From NCBI GenBank assembly GCA_039707465.1, contig CM077643.1, positions 199,479,605-199,543,604 on the forward strand: 64,000 nt of DNA, read 5' to 3'. The number at the start of each line of letters is the position of its first letter. Position 1 is the stretch's first letter. Shown here piece by piece: positions 56,718-64,000 of the stretch. This stretch comes from Rhabdophis nuchalis (Eukaryota; Chordata; Lepidosauria; Squamata; Natricidae). The notes beneath the pieces were generated by a model, which was not told the origin of the DNA, searched no databases, and worked only from the letters and a program-made list of their open reading frames with translations. The position numbers and the translations under genes were made by a program.

Positions 56718-59632
56718 AAGCATCTTTTACTGCTCCCTTTCCTGCATCTTCAGTGGATGGAAGAGGAAAGTCAAACAGAGCCAATGGGTTGAATTACAGG
56801 GGGAAATTAGGTAAAATATTAGGAGGAATTTCCTGATCATTCTGTCAACCATCAAAACAGAAATCATGTGTTTCCTTTTGCTGGAGTTCTTCAATCAAAG
56901 GCTGGGTAGCCATCTGTCTGCCATGGGCTAACAACCCCTGAAAAGGCATTATAATTAACAGGGATCTGGTGTTGTTTAAACACTGCTACCAGGAATTACT
57001 CACATAGATGTAACAGGCAGTGTAGGAATACATATGAGAAACAGAAGGAACAGCTACAGCCAAGGAAATAGTCACATAAATGAAGTCTTAGTTTGAGGCA
57101 GCAATGTGATTGGAGAAAGCATCTTGGCCATGACCTTCCCCAGTTCTCATGATGAAAAAGGAAAAGGGGGAATGCAGAATCAGACAGATTCCATTATTAA
57201 AATCATATAGTAAATGTAACATTAGCATTCATAAATCTAACTTCCTAGTCTGGGTTGAAGGCTGAAAATAGGCTATTGGGCTTCATGTAATGCCTTTACC
57301 TCTATCAGCTATAGTGGCCTAGGTTGGAAGGTAGAGAGATACATGGACAAAGGATACAGAGTGTCTTGCAATAAGGATGAAACCAGTTGCATTCTGATAC
57401 TCAAGCAAAATGTAACAACCACAGGCAGATATATTAAAACCCCCAACATTAGGCCAATGGTAAAATAACAGCAGTAACTGAAAGTAGTCTGAAAGTTCAT
57501 ATTAAAAAGTGTACATATTATCTAGGTGTCTATATATGTATTCCATATAACAGTATCCCTATAAATGTTGGATGGTCCTAACTCTGTTAGCATGTTAGAC
57601 ATTAAGGATTTAGCTGTTCCCCTAGATGTCTGGGAGATATATAGTGTCCTATAAGGTAGACTTTATTTGCAATAAAGTAGGCTAAAGTTATATAAGCTCA
57701 TGACTTCTGTTTTTGCTCATGACAGCACAGCAAATTTTCAAAACTTAATATAACCTTGCAAGTCTGAATATGCTTCCTCTCCACCTGGTTTATCTACCTG
57801 ATAATTGGTGGGGATGGGATTTGTCTGATATTTTTTTTTTTCAGATTTCTTGCATTAAGTCACATTTATATGTTTGTTGCCTTGGAAATGCATTCTCCCT
57901 TTCTTTGTTAAAGTCATATTGTATACTCTACACAAATGGTTAGGCAAACTCTTATGGTTAATGTCTTTTTTATATAAGTAAGATTTGGTCATTATTGAAG
58001 TGTTTTAAGCACTTGTATACCACAAACTATCACTTTTGAGAGCACAGCTACATAAATAGTATGAATGAATGAACAAATGAATTAATTAATTAACTAATGA
58101 TACACAAGTGTAGGAAACCTATAATACTTAATCTATCGATTGATCCACTTACTTCAGTTTTGTTAAATATTCCTTAGCATCTCAACTGCTGTTAAAGTCT
58201 ATGTGATTTTGGATAGTCAACTTTATGAAAAATTACTATTGCTATAGGCATATGTTCACTGTAGATATAGTTTGTTATATTGTGGAAGAGGAGGAAGAGG
58301 GCTCTGCAGTATTCTTTTCCATTATGCACATGAAAGATTATTTGAACATCTGAATCAGAACCTCTGTGACATTTTCCAGTTGTGCAAAATCCAAATTCAT
58401 GCAATTTCTTCCTCCCCAAAAAGAGACAGAGAAAGAAAGAAACTAGCAGTGTTGTCTGAAACCTAGCAAACCTAGGTTCCTGGCAAGTTATTGTTGTCCA
58501 TTATTCATTAGGCTGTGAAGCTATTTCTGCAATTTATTTGAGTTTGCCTGCATTCATCTCATCACCCATCAGAATGCAGAAGCATTTTTTCCAATCGTAT
58601 CCAAAAATTATTCCAGCCTTGCAAGTTTTGATCTAGTTCCATAAACCAGGGGCTACTGGCTTTGTAATTTAAAAAAAGTCAAAATGTAAAGATCTATGTT
58701 CAGATTACCAGTTACCAGTCTTTCCTTGTTCAAGCACAATACAAATCTCTCAACTCCATTTATGCAACAGATATATTTATTTTGAACACCTGTGGAAAAT
58801 ATACAGTTATATAATTAATTGAGATTCTGAAATGTTGCCAAGACAATCTCAATCTTATATGGGAAAAGAAATATCTCTGAATTTTGCAATTAACTTCTCC
58901 AATTGACATGAACATTAAAGAAAAATGTGCATTAAAATATATCAAAAGTGAGGTGTGGGTTTGTGCACATGGGAAAAATTGCTTTTCAAGAAATTGCTCT
59001 ATTAGTAGAACTGTTAAGCACAGGAAAAATGGTCTTTGTTATCGCCTATAGATAGTAGCTGGCTAGAGTTTCCTGTGGTATAACTCCCATTTTCACCTAG
59101 AATACTGTATGTTGAATCTGGAATCTGCTGTCATGTGAATTAAATGCAATCGCATAGTCCTTTCTTCCAGGACAATAGAGAGGAAAAAGGGTTTGCTCTC
59201 CATTCTACAAAGTGTCCCATAGCTGAGTAGGGTTTTAAACTGAGTCAATGCACTATTCGCCATATAACTCTCTCCCTATGTATATTCCTTTTTCTAGTTT
59301 AAGTCTGTAGATGGTTGTTGATCCTTCTTGGTTTCATATAGATTTTTTAAGTGTAGATTTATGAGAGAGGCTTAATAGCTTCAGAGGAAAAGCTGGTTTG
59401 GTAACATGATTGGTACTGGATGTCACAAGGAGGCTACAGTATATCTAGACATTCAGTTAAAATAATTGGAGGTAACCAAATTGGGCCTCGTGGCTGTGTT
59501 TTACAGCTGATTTTAAAAAAATGAATACTAAGAAAAATGTTTCATTGTTATTATATATATACCAATGTGAAATCACAGCTGCAACTTATTAAGATAGTGT
59601 TGGCTTTCATATATGTCAAGTTCTTTTCAAGA
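56718..59632. other. Unannotated AT-rich DNA
   Basis: A long stretch with no recognisable gene or transposon; small ATTAATTA-type patch near 58079-58095. Confidence 0.5.
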
Positions 59633-59640
59633 AGCTAGGA

Positions 59641-60072
59641 CCGTGATGTGAACCTAAGGCACGCATGCCACAGGTGGCATGCAGAGGTATCTCTGCGGGC
59701 ATGTGAGCCTTAGCCCAGGTCAGCTCCACTGTGCATGAGCATGCGCCTCCTGCCGGCCAGCTAATTTTTGGGTCTCTGCTGGGAGACACGCATAAATGCA
59801 TAAGGGTAGGGTGGTCATGCATGCATGCATGCATGGGAGTTGCACATGCATGTGGGGGGGGTCACCTGTGCATTCACAGGGTGAAGGGATGTGGTGTCCC
59901 ATTTTTGGTTCCAGGAGGCTTCAGGGAGGCCTGCTAGCACCCAAACAGGCCTCCCAGGACCAAAAATGTGGTGTTGGGGGTGTGGCATGCCCCCCTTTTG
60001 GTCCTAGGAGACTTCAGGGAGATCTGCTACCACCAAAACGGGGGTTACAAGCACATGCGAGGGTTATCAATG
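59641..60072. mobile_element. hAT element (family D, copy 4), right end degraded
   Basis: The left end CCGTGATGTGAACCTAAGGC matches the family D terminus, and the interior has the GGTGGCATGCAGAGG and TTCAGGGAGGCCTGCTA-type blocks of that family. The right terminus (GGGTTATCAATGCAC) is diverged and I found no matching 8-bp duplication, so the boundary is approximate. A (GCAT)n tract lies at 59816-59834. Confidence 0.65.
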
Positions 60073-63000
60073 CACAAATTTTCTAAGCTCCATCCAAGTT
60101 TTTTTGGGATATGGCACCCAATGTGCCAATAACCACTGGGATCACCAGAGGGTAGAAGAGGGGGAGAGAATTTATGCACCTGATAAAACTCCTTGTTACA
60201 ACCTTTGAGATTTTTTTCACAAGCTGCAAGATTTTTGATAGAGTATTTAGGAGTGAGGAGTGAGCAGAAGGATGAATGGTGGTATTATTATGTCTCTGAG
60301 TATTGTGATTTGTTATGATGTTGCTTAAATATGAGATATTTCAGCGTTGATTATATTTGATGATTTTATTATATTGTTTCCCTTTGAAAACTGCTTAACT
60401 GTTGATTCCAATAGCACAAAAGCAGCTGAAATGTAGGCATGCATCCATACCTGCCTACTTTATCAACCCTGATTAACGTTCTTAGAAGCATTCATATTCA
60501 CCCAGATGTTATCATCTAGCCAAACATAATATTGTACGGCAACTATTTCAAATACCATAGATATATCTGGTTTGTCATCTGCAATTACAGCAATTTAACA
60601 GCAATTTAAGCACCTTGCTTCATCCGAGTAAAATATGTTGGTGAGTTTTCATGACTCCACTCTCTATCAAATATCATTGACCCCATGGGGAGAAAAAAGG
60701 CCTATTTGTGATAATAATTGTATAAGTATTTCAGATCATATTTTAGTTTGATAACTTATCAAAGCAGCTTGTGTTTTGTGTGTGTCTGTGTGTGTGTTTA
60801 TAACTGGGGAAAATGTCAAAATAGCAGGATATACAATAGAAAGAGTACACACTGCCCTGGTTGCACAGCAACCCAAGTCATCTGTGGAACTGCTGAGTAA
60901 TGTTTTAGTGCTCCTAACTATTTTCTTTTCTTTTCTAGAAACTTGAGGGCATCGTTTTCTTTTTCTACAGTTATAGCATGTTTGCTTCAACAAGAACGTC
61001 TGTAAGAGCAGAGAATAAAATAGGACCCGATGATGCACTGTATTTTAGGAACATTCTCATTAAATCTATTTTTAAAAGGGTAACAGTTTGTACCTGACTG
61101 CTTTTCTGATCCCAATAGTATTACTAAAGATGTTTGCAGAGCATATTTCCCTCACCCAAAACCATTAGGAGCCCACATATTTGTGGTTTCTCAGCTACAT
61201 TTTGTGCCAAACAACTTTCTAACGTACCACTTTCCAGCAGTTTCATTAAGTGGAGGAAAATGAGAAGAAGGAAGGAAGAGAGAGAGGTTGGGAGGGAGGG
61301 AGAAGAGGGAGGGAGGGAGGGCTAACAGATATTATTTTTTTTGTAGCTAAGGCACCTGAGAAGTAAATTTAATCCAGGTCAGATTTTACAAAAAAGGACA
61401 TATTAAGTTGGCTGGTAGTATCATGAATGCCTGCCTCCCTTCTGCTCTTGTTAATATTTTCAGTTTTTCATATTGAGCAGGGAAATGGGTTTTCCTTTCA
61501 CCTTTCACCTGAGCTCACTTGGATGTGACTAGAAAATAAATCTTTGTATAAGCAAGTAGGCTGCTTTATTAGGTGCTGGAATCTAACGGAATAGAAGCCA
61601 GTGTGAATAGAAATTCCTACACAAACTTGCTAGAGGGAAGGTGGCAGTGATCCTAAGGGAAGTTGACATGGATGGATATATGGACAGCTTTTGTGACACA
61701 ATTGTGACATAATTGGAAGCAGGGCCACCTTACTCCTATTGGTATCTTTCATGTTCACATGCATTACCTAAGGAGGCTAGTGTGGTTATTCTAATTGTAA
61801 ACCATGGATCATCACTAAAGTTGGGTAAAACATCCTAATGTTGGCAAAATCAATAACACCAATGTCAATCAAGGTAAGAATCAATCAAGCAAAATCAAGA
61901 AAGCTAAGAAACAGCATGACTACTAGCATTTAGGCAGAAGACAGACTCCTAGACAGAAGCGAGCGATGAAGTGTTATTATGGAGAAATAAGTAAAACAAG
62001 GTAGGGGGCCAAGGGTTATCCTTCTCTGGCACTGGAGTAATGGGGTAATGAATGGGAACTGCAGATGTTAGAGTGGTTCCTTTAGGCACTAGGCTTCATC
62101 CTAGTACATGTCTACCTCCTGACCTTCTGCCCATGCTGTCCTGTATCTTCTAAGATGGAGCGCAATTCTCCTTTGCATCATCTTTCTGAGATGGGTAAGT
62201 GGTAAGTAGCAAAATAACTTGGAAACATTTTATGGAATATGAAATGCTGTCTGATTTTTCTGCCATCTACACCAGTTGCGTAATTCATTTTCTGCTAGCA
62301 ATTTAAAGTACTGGTTAGCTTTAGGGGATATACTGTAAGAGGTGAATGCTTAACTGTTTCTGCCATTATTATTCTATCCAACCCCAATAACAAGCATAAG
62401 AAATCTTTTAATGGCAATTGTTGCTGTTGTGCTAGCCTGTGAGAGAACATGACTTGCACAGCTGTAATAATTCTGGACTGGATAGAATCAGAAATTTCAG
62501 CATGGAATTTCAACATGTTTAGAATAGCAACAATTTAGGGGAGGAAATAGGAAGGCCTAAAACATCTATTTTCTTCTTAAAATTCCTACAGATCCATTCT
62601 TGAAATGCAATTATTTCACTTCTGCCTACACCAAAGTGGCAAATATGGTGCTGGTAAGATTCCTGTGAGCTACAAAGTGCTCTATAGAAAATAGGAAAGC
62701 ATCTTCTACCCCAACAAATTCAACTGATGAGAATAATGAAACATGAAAGTTTTCTGTGTTGCAGAGCAAAATAACTCCTTGATGCAAGTATATGCAAGTC
62801 ATAGAGGCAATGTAGTGCTGAGAAACACAGTGGGAAGGAAGAATGCCATATACTACACTAGACCCCCAGATCATTTAGCTCAATATTTACCATCTGTATT
62901 ATTCCAGTGGGTTTTTCCTACCCCTATTAGGAGTTACTGAGTCTGAAACAGGACTTTCTGTATGTAAAACAAATTCTGGAACTCCAAAAGCTTATGCATT

Positions 63001-63093
63001 GTTTGCCTTCAGGCCTCACGGAGTGAAAGAGTAATATAATAAATTATGAATAATCAACTATGTGAAATGAGAAAAACTAGACCACTAAATTTG
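60073..63093. other. Unannotated DNA with short simple repeats
   Basis: A (TG)n tract near 60776-60798 and a purine-rich GGGA array at about 61289-61321. No gene or transposon recognised. Confidence 0.5.
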
Positions 63094-63101
63094 TAGTAAA
63101 C

Positions 63102-63565
63102 CAGTGGTGGGTTTCAAAAATTTTTAGAACCTCTTCTGTAGATGTGGCCTGCTTTGTGGGAGTGGCTTGCCGGCCATGTGACCGGGTGGGAGTAGCTTGT
63201 CAGTCATGTGACTGGGTGGGCATGGCCAACTTGTAAAATATGGTGAAACTCACTTAACAATGCTCTTGCTTAGCAACCAAAATGTTGGCTCAGAAACTCT
63301 GGCATTTGAAGCACGCAAGTCTTAAAGCTGTCAAGTTACAAGACCCTTGCATCCCTAACCCTTTGGGTAAAAAACCCCAGGGGTGTTCAAACTTGACAGC
63401 TTTAAGACTTGTGGATTTCAACTCCCAGAATTCCTCCTCTCTCTCTTCATCTTGATGATATGTGGACAGGCGGGGGGAGGGAGCTGGAACCGGTTCTAAA
63501 CAGCACTGTAGATTTGTGGAATCTCTTCTATAGAAGAGGTTGGAACTGGCAGAAACCCACCCCTG
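63102..63565. mobile_element. Non-autonomous hAT element (family F)
   Basis: Termini CAGTGGTGGGTTTCAAA and CAGAAACCCACCCCTG. Flanks TAGTAAAC (63094-63101) and GCATAAAC (63566-63573) share five of eight positions, including the central TA. The interior carries an inverted TTAAAGCTGTCAAG / CTTGACAGCTTTAAG pair and the TTTCAACTCCCAGAATTCC block. Confidence 0.78.
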
Positions 63566-63573
63566 GCATAAAC

Positions 63574-64000
63574 ATGTCTGCATGTGTGCATGAGGCAGAA
63601 TATGCAGCATACAAATCTTATTTAGAAGTAAAGCTCTGATATAAGCTTATAGAACTTTTAAATGTTATGTGATTTGCAGGTTAGTGAGAAAGAAAAGAAA
63701 AGAAACAACACATTGTGGCTTAGTTAAATAACTTGAATTCAATAAATACTTCAGGATATACGTACTGCTATGTAGCCCAGCTCCTGATCCTTCAAAATTA
63801 AATTACTTCTCCTGATGAACCACTTCAAAAAGGACATTGTAAAGTGGAATTAGTTAGCTTGTCCTGAATTTCCTGATTAGGCCTGATTAAGATAAATGGT
63901 TCCTCCTCATCCAGAGAATTGTCACTTTGAGAACCTCTCTGTCCTCTTGACCTTGAGACAGTTTGCAGAGGAATTTGTTCATCAAACTGGCAAGCTGACA
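63574..64000. other. Unannotated DNA
   Basis: Nothing recognised. Confidence 0.5.

Overview
This window looks like intergenic or intronic DNA from a squamate reptile, most likely a snake. The signature is the mix of repeats: Sauria-type tRNA SINEs, BovB (RTE) LINE fragments, CR1/L2-type 'L3' LINEs whose 3' ends run into microsatellites, an R4/Dong-type LINE fragment, CR1 tails, many short hAT-type DNA transposons with 8-bp target duplications, and abundant AT-rich simple repeats. I found no convincing host gene, exon, rRNA or functional tRNA gene. Almost every substantial reading frame belongs to a mobile element, is antisense to one, or is low-complexity.

Layout. 1-820: a near-perfect 148-bp inverted repeat with a tRNA-like core, next to a Sauria SINE. 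2.4 kb: a BovB 3' end. 4.4-7.9 kb: microsatellites, SINEs and LINE tails. 8.08-11.28 kb: a nested structure in which a TIR-type DNA transposon is interrupted by a hAT element and by a solo LTR, and the LTR is interrupted by a 2-kb LINE. 11.96-13.06 kb: three hAT-type elements side by side, two of them sharing one target duplication. 13-31 kb: mostly unannotated AT-rich DNA with scattered hAT MITEs, SINEs, a Helitron-like element and a LINE tail. 31.0-32.7 kb: a LINE tail with a long (TTA)n, a decayed gammaretrovirus-like gag piece and a hAT element. 33.7-34.55 kb: a BovB reverse-transcriptase remnant. 39.1-46.9 kb: the most interesting segment, two essentially full-length LINEs of one family placed head to head. 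The minus-strand copy is broken by one stop codon; the plus-strand copy has an uninterrupted 1036-codon endonuclease/reverse-transcriptase frame. 47-64 kb: quiet DNA with an R4/Dong fragment, SINEs, a CR1 tail and hAT MITEs.

How the parts work together. The elements form autonomous/dependent pairs in the usual sense: the Sauria SINE 3' tail is of the kind used by BovB, and the hAT MITEs need a transposase that is not encoded here. The L3-type LINE is the only element here with an intact coding frame. Comparing its copies suggests conserved RNA structure at both ends: two tandem 5' hairpins with identical spacing and a compensated base pair, and a 3' hairpin followed by a copy-specific simple repeat.
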